DNA from: Chlamydiia bacterium
GTDB taxonomy: Bacteria; Chlamydiota; Chlamydiia; Chlamydiales; FEN-1388
NCBI GenBank assembly: GCA_003170575.1
Contig: PMZB01000252.1
Location: forward strand, 1-5,720
Direction of reading: 5' to 3'
Length of the DNA: 5,720 nt
Below are positions 1 through 5,708 of this stretch, piece after piece; the stretch's first letter is position 1, and each line of letters begins with the position of its first letter. The position numbers were made by a program, and so were the translations under genes. The notes under the pieces are model-generated. The model saw nothing but the letters and a program-made list of their open reading frames with translations, was not told where the DNA came from and ran no database searches.

Positions 1-347
1 AAAAAATTGCTCATTATACCAGCAAGGGATTTGTTGCCTTAAGTTCGGGAGGTATATTGACACGTACCCAATATCTTGATGATATTAAGGAAGCTCTTAT
101 TCCTAAATATAAGCTTTCAGGTTTGCAAGTAACACAGGGAAAGAATGTGATTATTGTGACTTATATAGTCTGCCTGAGTGGTGATATTGAAAAAGCTGCG
201 GTTGTGATTGCTAAGGAGCAAGCGTCACAGATGATCGACGTATGGAAAAAAGTTGATAATGAATGGAAATTGACTGCTGAGGGAAGCGTTGTAGCTGGGA
301 TAGGATCGTATGCAACTGTGCCAGTGGTATATACACAGGCAGAGTAA
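1..347 (+). CDS. NTF2-like (DUF4440-type) exported protein, 5'-truncated by window edge
   Basis: The reading frame is open from base 3 to the TAA at 345-347 and shows the last 114 residues of a protein whose start lies left of the window. The first visible residues, KIAHYTSK, match residues 41-48 of the third gene of the array (944-1360). The order then continues as in that paralog: a TRTQYL/TRTEFL segment, LQVTQGKNVIIVTY against IQTTQGENVITVTY, and a C-terminal IDVWKKVDNEWK strand pair. These alternating strands ending in VWKK..xxW fit small NTF2-like domains of the DUF4440/SnoaL type, which bind small ligands or act as enzymes; no specific activity can be assigned. By homology about 40 N-terminal residues are missing, including the signal peptide seen in both neighbours. 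A TTG at 57 could be read as a start, but the homology extends upstream of it, so it is internal. The C-terminus is about 13 residues longer than in the third gene. Family assignment is by pattern only. Confidence 0.72.
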   Translation, partial: KIAHYTSKGFVALSSGGILTRTQYLDDIKEALIPKYKLSGLQVTQGKNVIIVTYIVCLSGDIEKAAVVIAKEQASQMIDVWKKVDNEWKLTAEGSVVAGIGSYATVPVVYTQAE

Positions 348-403
348 CTGTTTTTGCGACTAGATAGGCAGTCTTTGTGTTTTGGGAAGAGATACACATG
401 TCT

Positions 404-421
404 TTGCGCATGTTGGCGCAA
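404..421 (+). promoter_or_regulatory. RNA hairpin just upstream of a ribosome binding site
   Basis: TTGCGC (404-409) and GCGCAA (416-421) form a perfect 6-bp stem around the loop ATGTTG. It can be extended by a T-G wobble (403/422) and a C-G pair (402/423). It lies 7 bp before the GGAGG at 429-433. No T run follows on the + strand, so it is not an intrinsic terminator. It could protect the 5' end of the mRNA or be what remains of the spacer in the tandem array. The role is inference. Confidence 0.3.
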
Positions 422-428
422 GGTAATT

Positions 429-433
429 GGAGG
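429..433 (+). promoter_or_regulatory. Shine-Dalgarno GGAGG deciding the start at 438
   Basis: GGAGG lies 4 bp before the ATG at 438. It is the strongest ribosome binding site in the window. It favours this ATG over the in-frame TTG at 354, which would place 28 extra residues before an otherwise clean signal peptide. Confidence 0.7.
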
Positions 434-437
434 TGTT

Positions 438-920
438 ATGTTGAAAAAAGTTCTTTTTATATTGATGCTTTTGCCTGCTTTAGGGCTGGCAGATATACCA
501 CGAGGCGAAAGGCTTGTGCATCGCTTGTGGAGGGATATGCAAGCGCGAAATATAGTGAAGATTAAGGAATATACGAGTAAGGAATTTCAAGCTTTTGGTT
601 TCCTAATCCCAAATGAAGGATTCATTATCGGAATTATTAAGCCGGCTCTGCTTGTTGGAATTGTTCCATTGAATCGATTTCAAGAGTTAGACCAAATTAA
701 ACAGACAAATATCCAAACCTATAATTTACATCAGATCAAGGCAACAGAGGGCGAAGATATTATTGTTGTCACCTATATTGCAGATGTGACAGAACTGATA
801 CAGTATCAGCCCTTTCATGTCAGTTCTCCTCAAATGAGTGTGTGGAAAAGATTTGGTGATCAGTGGAAATGGGTTTCCCAAGCGGCATTAGTTGTGCCAA
901 CCCCAGGTATTGCGAGATAA
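438..920 (+). CDS. NTF2-like (DUF4440-type) exported protein, second of tandem array
   Basis: A 160-residue protein of unknown function, a paralog of its neighbours. Residues 1-18 form a Sec signal peptide: MLKK, a hydrophobic core FILMLLPALG, then a likely signal peptidase I site GLA|DIP. The mature protein begins with an amphipathic helix (GERLVHRLWRDMQARN) followed by YTSKEFQAFG. It continues with a TEGEDIIVVTY strand around residues 103-113 and a C-terminal MSVWKRFGDQWKWVS hairpin around 133-147. This order is typical of small NTF2-like/DUF4440 domains, whose cavity binds or converts small molecules. Compared with the third gene it carries about 20 additional residues around 55-80, rich in Ile, Leu, Gly and Pro, which would enlarge the cavity-side loop or give a membrane-contacting patch. 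The predicted location is periplasm or outside the cell. The start is set by the signal peptide and the GGAGG upstream. The gap of 23 bp to the next gene suggests one transcript. Confidence 0.8.
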   Translation: MLKKVLFILMLLPALGLADIPRGERLVHRLWRDMQARNIVKIKEYTSKEFQAFGFLIPNEGFIIGIIKPALLVGIVPLNRFQELDQIKQTNIQTYNLHQIKATEGEDIIVVTYIADVTELIQYQPFHVSSPQMSVWKRFGDQWKWVSQAALVVPTPGIAR

Positions 921-943
921 ATTTTTTAAAGGCAGAAAATTAT

Positions 944-1360
944 ATGAAAAAATATCTTTTATTGATTGGCTTAATGGTGCCGATGTTGGCATTTGCTGAT
1001 ACGTCGAAGGGAGAAACACTTACGAACATGCTTTGGAAAGATATCCAAGCAAGAAGTGTCAAAAAAATTGCTCATTATACAAGCAAGCAATTTCAGGCTG
1101 AAAATACCAGTACTATATTTACGCGAACTGAGTTTTTACAAAGTTTGGAAGGCCTTGGGCCAATTGATCATTATCAGCTCTTAAATATTCAAACAACCCA
1201 GGGAGAGAATGTGATCACTGTGACGTACCTAGTCTTGTTGTTTTCCCCACCGGTAAACGATATCACTTTGCAAACATCGCGACAGATTATTGATGTATGG
1301 AAAAAGCAGGATGATCAGTGGAAATGGGTTTCCGAGGCATATTTAACCTTATATACTTAG
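944..1360 (+). CDS. NTF2-like (DUF4440-type) exported protein, third of tandem array
   Basis: A 138-residue protein of unknown function and the most compact of the three paralogs. Residues 1-18 form a signal peptide (MKK, core YLLLIGLMVPML, probable cleavage AFA|DTS). The mature part shows GETLTNMLWKDIQARSVKK (helix), HYTSKQFQ, FTRTEFL, the strand TTQGENVITVTYL around residues 84-96 and the C-terminal strands IIDVWKKQDDQWKWVS around 115-130. The fold call is NTF2-like/DUF4440-type; I see no residues that identify an enzyme. An in-frame ATG at 863 would add 27 residues, but these overlap the end of the preceding gene and bury the signal peptide, so 944 was chosen. A weak AAAGG at 928-932 precedes it. 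It shares an exact 22-base stretch with the preceding gene (857-878 and 1312-1333) and a 25-of-26-base match with the truncated first gene (1-26 and 1062-1087), which shows recent tandem duplication or gene conversion. Confidence 0.8.
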   Translation: MKKYLLLIGLMVPMLAFADTSKGETLTNMLWKDIQARSVKKIAHYTSKQFQAENTSTIFTRTEFLQSLEGLGPIDHYQLLNIQTTQGENVITVTYLVLLFSPPVNDITLQTSRQIIDVWKKQDDQWKWVSEAYLTLYT

Positions 1361-1365
1361 GGACT

Positions 1366-1406
1366 GGAAAAAAGGGCCTTTTTTTCTTACTCTGACTTTT
1401 TCAGAG
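1366..1406. terminator. Possible bidirectional terminator between convergent genes
   Basis: Two inverted repeats lie between the stop of the third NTF2-like gene and the stop of topA. One is A-rich to T-rich: AAAAAAG (1368-1374), loop GGC, CTTTTTT (1378-1384). The other is CTCTGA (1390-1395), loop CTTTT, TCAGAG (1401-1406). The first ends in a T run on the + strand and in T-rich sequence on the - strand, so it could serve both converging genes. The stems have few G-C pairs and are weak, so this is a moderate call made mostly from position. Confidence 0.45.
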
Positions 1407-1430
1407 CCGACTACCACTACTTTGTCTCGA

Positions 1431-3728
1431 TTATGCTTTCTTTTTGGGCTTCTTTTCTTTTTTAGTGCGCCCTTTTTTGGCTTTTTTGACATAGGCGGTC
1501 TTTGGCCTGCCGCTATACTTTTCGTCAACTGCGGCAGGCGAATTGCCTATCACATCGCAGTCAGGGAATGTGCTGCATGACCAAAAAGGCTTTCCAAAGC
1601 GGGAGCGGCGCTGTACAAGAAACCCATCACAGCCTTCAGCTGGGCAGGAATGAGTGTGATTTTCCTCTTCCCCTTTTTTAGGGATGTTGACAATTCCCTT
1701 ACATTTTGGATACGTGGTACACCCAAGGAAGGGACCAAATTTCCCAAATCTTAGTTTCATTTTGTGGGAGCATTTTGGGCATAGCTGATCCCAATTAAAG
1801 TCTTCCTTGTACTCGGATTTATCAAACAGTGTCTCTTCCAAAGAGGCGCTGTAGTCGCATTCAGGGTACTTTGAGCAGCCTAAGAAATATTTTGACTGAA
1901 ACCAGATTTTCTGGAGAGGTGATTGACACTTAGGGCAGGGAATATCTGTGAGAATTTTTTGAGGGCGGGCTTCTGCTTTTGCCGTATCTAGCGTAGCAGA
2001 AAACTTACTCCAGAACTCTTGCAGCAGGCTATGCCATTCCTTTTGATTTGCAGCAACTTCTTCCAATGAATCTTCCATGGAGGCGGTAAAGCCGATGTTC
2101 ATAATCTCTTGAAAACTTGTTTCCAGCATCTCTGTGACAACTTTTCCAAGCTCCGTGGGTTTAAGCCTTCCCTGTTCTTTAGTTGTGTATTCTCTTGCCG
2201 AGATCTTTTTCATGATTGTGGCATAGGTAGAAGGCCTGCCAATGCCGGATTTTTCAAGTTCTTTGATAAGCGTCGCTTCAGTAAAGCGCGGTGGAGGGCG
2301 AGTGAAAGATTGAGCTGCATCAATTGACACAAGATGAACATTTTGCCCTTCAGTCAATTCGGGAATAGGCATTTCTTCTTCTTTATCTGTATCTTCGTCG
2401 AGGAGCTCTTCATAGACAGATAAAAAGCCATGAACTTTAAGCCGCGAGCCTGTCGCGCGTAAAAGATAATTCGGCCCTGCTAGTATATCGCAGCTCACGG
2501 TGTCGTAGACTGCCGGGATCATTTGGGATGCAACATATCTGCGCCAGATGAGTGAATACAGATTAAACTGATCCTTAGAAAGAAAGTCGCGCAAAGATTC
2601 TGGTGTTTTTTCCACATGAGTGGGACGAATAGCCTCGTGAGCATCCTGAGCGCTTCTTTTTACTTGAAAGGCACGAATAGATTCGGGCAAGAGAGATTCG
2701 CCATAACGGGTTTTGATATACGATCTTAACTCACTCATTGCCTCCGGAGCAATTCGCACTGAGTCTGTTCTCATATAGGTGATAAGACCTTCAGTGCCTT
2801 CAGGGCCTATGTCAACGCCTTCGTATAATCCTTGAGCAACTTCCATTGTTCTAGTAGGCGAAAATCGAAAATGGCGGCTCGCCTCCTGCTGTAGTGTAGA
2901 AGTAATAAAAGGAGCCTCTGGCTGTCTTTTGCGATCCTTTTTTTCTACTCGTGAAACAACGTACGGATCAATCTGACTCAGTGCGGTCTTTAGATCTGTG
3001 GCCGTTTGTTCATTTGATACTGTTGTGACATCTTCTTTGCCTGGAACAATTTCTTTCTCAATCTTTTTGCCATTGATGCTAAAGAGGGTGGCTTGGAAAA
3101 TCCCCTTTTCCTTTCCTGTGTCAAGGTCAACCGTGATAGTCCAGTATTCTTTTGGAACAAAAGCCTCAATTTCCTTTTCCCTGTCTACAACAAGCTTTAA
3201 GGCGACAGACTGCACACGTCCTGCAGAAATGGACTGTTTGCCTCCTCGATGGAGTTTTCTCGTGAGAAGCGGAGAAAGAGAATATCCTACCAACCGATCA
3301 AGTACTCTACGAGCTTGCTGCGCATTGACAAGAGCCATATCAAGATCTCTTGGATGGGCTACAGCTTCACGAACAGCCTCTTTTGTGATCGAGTTAAAGG
3401 AAACCCTCTTGCATGCGATTTTAGGGCCTAACAGTTCAGCAATGTGCCAGGCGATTGCTTCTCCTTCTCTATCTGGATCAGGCGAGAGGTAGACAACGGC
3501 GCATTCTTTCGCTGCTTTTTTTAAACGTGCTATAACCGTTTTTTTTTCCGGAAGCGGCTTGTAGGTAGGCTCAAAGTTTTTCTCTACGTCAACGCCGAAC
3601 TCATGGGAAGGCAGGTCCCGAATATGCCCAAAAGAGGACTCAAACTCGAAATCAGATCCTAAAAATTGGCGCAAACTTTTAATTTTTGCAGGAGACTCAA
3701 CTATGATTAGCTTTTTTTCTTTACTCAT
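1431..3728 (-). CDS. topA: DNA topoisomerase I (type IA), omega protein
   Basis: This enzyme relaxes negatively supercoiled DNA behind moving polymerases by cutting one strand through a transient 5'-phosphotyrosine. All 765 residues are present. An N-terminal TOPRIM domain (about 6-115) carries the metal and acid residues E11 (IVESPAKI) and D84, D86 and E88 (SPDPDREGEAIAWH). The core (about 130-570) contains NAQQARRVLDRLVGY, the SAGRVQSVALKLV motif near 168-180, the nucleophile Y318 in GLITYMRTDS, HEAIRPT near 364-370 and SGIGRPSTYATI near 494-505. Three topoisomerase zinc fingers follow, with cysteines 598/601/618/624, 650/653/670/676 and 695/700/718/724. The last roughly 20 residues are a Lys/Arg tail likely to bind nucleic acid. 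Chlamydia trachomatis TopA ends in a SWIB domain, and none is visible here. The ATG at 3726-3728 gives the standard N-terminus; only a weak AGAGA precedes it. A promoter candidate sits just upstream, so the gene probably has its own transcript. Confidence 0.98.
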   Translation of the reverse strand: MSKEKKLIIVESPAKIKSLRQFLGSDFEFESSFGHIRDLPSHEFGVDVEKNFEPTYKPLPEKKTVIARLKKAAKECAVVYLSPDPDREGEAIAWHIAELLGPKIACKRVSFNSITKEAVREAVAHPRDLDMALVNAQQARRVLDRLVGYSLSPLLTRKLHRGGKQSISAGRVQSVALKLVVDREKEIEAFVPKEYWTITVDLDTGKEKGIFQATLFSINGKKIEKEIVPGKEDVTTVSNEQTATDLKTALSQIDPYVVSRVEKKDRKRQPEAPFITSTLQQEASRHFRFSPTRTMEVAQGLYEGVDIGPEGTEGLITYMRTDSVRIAPEAMSELRSYIKTRYGESLLPESIRAFQVKRSAQDAHEAIRPTHVEKTPESLRDFLSKDQFNLYSLIWRRYVASQMIPAVYDTVSCDILAGPNYLLRATGSRLKVHGFLSVYEELLDEDTDKEEEMPIPELTEGQNVHLVSIDAAQSFTRPPPRFTEATLIKELEKSGIGRPSTYATIMKKISAREYTTKEQGRLKPTELGKVVTEMLETSFQEIMNIGFTASMEDSLEEVAANQKEWHSLLQEFWSKFSATLDTAKAEARPQKILTDIPCPKCQSPLQKIWFQSKYFLGCSKYPECDYSASLEETLFDKSEYKEDFNWDQLCPKCSHKMKLRFGKFGPFLGCTTYPKCKGIVNIPKKGEEENHTHSCPAEGCDGFLVQRRSRFGKPFWSCSTFPDCDVIGNSPAAVDEKYSGRPKTAYVKKAKKGRTKKEKKPKKKA

Positions 3729-3751
3729 AATCTCTAATAATTTTTGGCAAG

Positions 3752-3780
3752 TTTATAGTCTAGGGTAACGTATTTGCCTA
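3752..3780 (-). promoter_or_regulatory. Candidate vegetative sigma-70-type promoter of topA
   Basis: Read on the - strand, TAGGCA (3780-3775, 4 of 6 to the -35 consensus) is followed after 17 bp by TATAAA (3757-3752, 5 of 6 to the -10 consensus). Transcription would start near 3745, giving a leader of about 17 nt before the topA ATG. Spacing and the AT-rich surroundings support it, but AT-rich DNA yields such matches by chance. Confidence 0.45.
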
Positions 3781-3806
3781 ATTTTTAGAAAATCTTTTTT
3801 TACCTT

Positions 3807-5645
3807 TTAGGTTGTCTGATCTACTCTGTCGTAAAAAAGAATGTAAACATCTCTTTGAATTTGGCTCATAGCATAAGAGGCAGAAACCGAATATACGGTT
3901 TCATCATTTTTGCATACAAAGCTGGTAGGTTCTCCTGAAATTGCATCAACGCTTGTTAAATCTGTAACGAAAGTGAAAAAATGGCCGTCTTTAATAGCAT
4001 TTCCTCTGTGAATGACTGCACTGCGTAGCAGATAGATAGCTGGTGAAGGTTTGTCAACAAAAGGAACTACGAGTCTAAATGGAGTTTGTATCTGGAATGT
4101 TCTTTTCCTCTGAGCATCGTCAAACCTATTGATGCTGAGAAGCAGACAGGCAGGGGGATTTCTGACAAGGGATATGCTTCGTTGAATAAGAATATCATCA
4201 TACTTAGCTTTGAGAAATGCTTGTTTCCTGTCAACTCCTGCATCTCCATCAAAGAAAGCTTTGTTTTCTGTTTGATCTGCGATTTGTTCTTTGTCTTTTT
4301 CAACAGAAAATGTATCCAAGAATCCAGTGAACATTTGTTGAAGAGAAATTGTTGGTGGAACAGGAACTGGCAGGGATATTGGAACGTAAATATGTTTAAT
4401 AGGGCGAGGAGTATCAATTTCTTTGATACGGATCTCCTCAATAGTTAAAGGCTTTTGTTCATCAGCTTTTTGGGTTTGTTTTTGCCGCACACTTTTTTCT
4501 TCTAGTTCTGGCGTCATTTCACCTAAAAGATCGGGCAAACAAAGTGCGTTGATAAGCTCGGTGGGATCTTCTTGAGAATGGCTTATGATGTATTTGTAGA
4601 AAGGAGATTCGGTTTTTTTGAAGGAGTCTACAAAACAGGTAAGAGCAGAATCTTTTGAAAGAGGAGAAAACTTTCCATTGGGATCAGGATTTTTTAGGTC
4701 TTGGAATAACGTAAGGAGTTTTTCAACTCTCTTTTTTGCTGAAAGAATACCTGCTTTTGCTGCCTCTTTGGTCTCAAGTTTGCGCAACAACTTACCAGCA
4801 ATTTTTAGCTCGCTTTGTGTTACTCCTTCGGGCAATTTTATCTGGAGAAGCTGCTTCTTAATCTCTTCTCGCTCTTTTGAGGAAAGATTGTAGGTTAATT
4901 TATCCTCTAGGTATATGAGTTTATCTGCACGTGTTTTAATCTCATTCATAGAGAGTCGAAAAGTGTTGAGAATAGTCTTTCTTTTATGCGTGAGATCGAT
5001 TATTTCCTGGTCAAGCTTTGACACTCGTTCCACGACTTCATTGATGCTCGACTCTAACATTTCTTTCAATCGTGTCGAAGCGCAGGCTGCTTGGACAAAG
5101 GAGTCTAGATAGCACCAGTTTCCTTGATTGACAATTCCCCTTCCCTTTAAGGGATCAGTAGGATTAAGAGACAATGCCTCCTTCTTTACTTGTCCTTTAG
5201 GAAGAGTGGAAGTTGGCGCTGGAGGAATAGAGAAATCAGAATGTGCATCATGACCTTGTTCTGAAGAAGAATGAGGATAGATGTCTTGAAACACGCTTTC
5301 AATTTTTTTTTCGGTTACGGGATCAAGTCGGGCGCGTCTTAACTTTAGGCGACGATACCAAAGCTTTGCATTAATCACCTGTTTTGGGTCGGTCGTTGAA
5401 GGAACTGGACCAAAGTGTTCCAGGGCTACATTTAGAAGAGTATCTACTGATTCAGGATTAAACCCCCCTAAGCTAAACACTCTTTTGATGGATTGCCAAA
5501 GAGTAAGATTTTTTTTTAAAGCAGCCGCGAGGAAATAGTTATCACCTTCATGATCTATATAGAACACTGTACTTTGGTCTGTTTTGTCCCAAGGTATTGG
5601 AGAGGTGGCGAGTGTTGCAAAAGTTCTTGCTGGATTAAGTTGCAT
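3807..5645 (-). CDS. Ubiquitin-specific protease (USP, family C19) deubiquitinase, likely secreted effector
   Basis: USP enzymes hydrolyse the isopeptide bond after ubiquitin's C-terminal glycine. Bacteria lack ubiquitin, so this 612-residue protein most likely works in the host cell after secretion. Signatures occur in family order: Cys box GRGIVNQGNWCYLDS with nucleophile C178 and oxyanion N173; Q/D box QEDPTELINAL (358-368); SLQQMFTGFL (434-443); CLLLSINRF (500-508); His box with VIHRG (544-548) and GHFFTFV with catalytic H555 (554-560); FVCKNDETVYSV, with N580 or D581 as third triad residue; and final strand VYILFYDRV (600-608). Residues 1-150 are unrecognised and end in a Pro/Ser/Thr-rich linker (138-165). 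A helical, coiled-coil-like insertion fills about 195-320. The six cysteines include no CxxC pair, so the usual zinc site of the fingers is absent. There is no signal peptide or membrane segment, so export would use type III or another Sec-independent route (inference). M1 is the only Met before C178, which fixes the start region. Confidence 0.88.
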   Translation of the reverse strand: MQLNPARTFATLATSPIPWDKTDQSTVFYIDHEGDNYFLAAALKKNLTLWQSIKRVFSLGGFNPESVDTLLNVALEHFGPVPSTTDPKQVINAKLWYRRLKLRRARLDPVTEKKIESVFQDIYPHSSSEQGHDAHSDFSIPPAPTSTLPKGQVKKEALSLNPTDPLKGRGIVNQGNWCYLDSFVQAACASTRLKEMLESSINEVVERVSKLDQEIIDLTHKRKTILNTFRLSMNEIKTRADKLIYLEDKLTYNLSSKEREEIKKQLLQIKLPEGVTQSELKIAGKLLRKLETKEAAKAGILSAKKRVEKLLTLFQDLKNPDPNGKFSPLSKDSALTCFVDSFKKTESPFYKYIISHSQEDPTELINALCLPDLLGEMTPELEEKSVRQKQTQKADEQKPLTIEEIRIKEIDTPRPIKHIYVPISLPVPVPPTISLQQMFTGFLDTFSVEKDKEQIADQTENKAFFDGDAGVDRKQAFLKAKYDDILIQRSISLVRNPPACLLLSINRFDDAQRKRTFQIQTPFRLVVPFVDKPSPAIYLLRSAVIHRGNAIKDGHFFTFVTDLTSVDAISGEPTSFVCKNDETVYSVSASYAMSQIQRDVYILFYDRVDQTT

Positions 5646-5659
5646 AGGTTTTTCTCAAA

Positions 5660-5665
5660 ATTTTA
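5660..5665 (-). promoter_or_regulatory. Possible -10 element for the USP gene
   Basis: TAAAAT, read from 5665 to 5660 on the - strand, matches the -10 consensus in 5 of 6 bases. The -35 position would fall inside the terminator stem (about 5683-5688), where the sequence is ACTGGC, a poor match. Transcription from here would begin near 5653 and give a leader of only about 8 nt. This is a weak call, listed because little other space exists for a promoter. Confidence 0.2.
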
Positions 5666-5667
5666 AT

Positions 5668-5708
5668 AAAAAAAAAGCCCGCGCCAGTTTTGGCTGGCAC
5701 GGGCTTTT
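5668..5708 (-). terminator. Intrinsic terminator of a - strand gene beyond the right edge
   Basis: AAAAGCCCG (5673-5681) pairs with CGGGCTTTT (5700-5708). After one C/A mismatch, GCCAG (5683-5687) pairs with CTGGC (5694-5698) around the loop TTTTGG. On the - strand the G-C-rich stem runs into nine consecutive T (complement of 5668-5676), an almost ideal intrinsic terminator. On the + strand only four T follow, so it may also work weakly that way. It ends 22 bp before the USP start codon. Confidence 0.85.

Noticed and set aside
57..59. TTG as the start of a complete small gene
   Set aside because: The frame is open to the left edge, and the upstream codons (KIAHYTSK) are homologous to the third gene. 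The gene is therefore truncated by the window and not initiated here.
354..437. TTG start at 354 for the second NTF2-like gene
   Set aside because: It would add 28 residues, several of them Cys and Arg, in front of a well-formed signal peptide, while the ATG at 438 has a GGAGG ribosome binding site.
863..943. ATG start at 863 for the third NTF2-like gene
   Set aside because: It lies within the conserved C-terminal codons of the preceding gene and would bury the signal peptide that begins at 944.
2998..3492. 164-codon open frame on the + strand inside topA
   Set aside because: It is antisense to conserved TopA core sequence and has no recognisable domain or ribosome binding site. It is a shadow of the real gene.
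3781..3806. Possible terminator after the USP gene (AGAAAA...TTTTTT pattern)
   Set aside because: The inverted repeat has almost no G-C pairs and no stable stem. It may just be AT-rich spacer, and USP-topA read-through is possible.
4067..4448. Two open frames of about 120 codons (one on each strand) inside the USP gene
   Set aside because: Both overlap the C-terminal USP catalytic motifs in other frames. Their translations show no family features.
3807..5645. CE-clan (ULP1/ChlaDub-like) or OTU deubiquitinase
   Set aside because: The motif order Cys box, Q/D box, RF, then GHFF His box near the C-terminus is that of USP family C19. CE-clan enzymes have His before Cys, and OTU Cys boxes differ.
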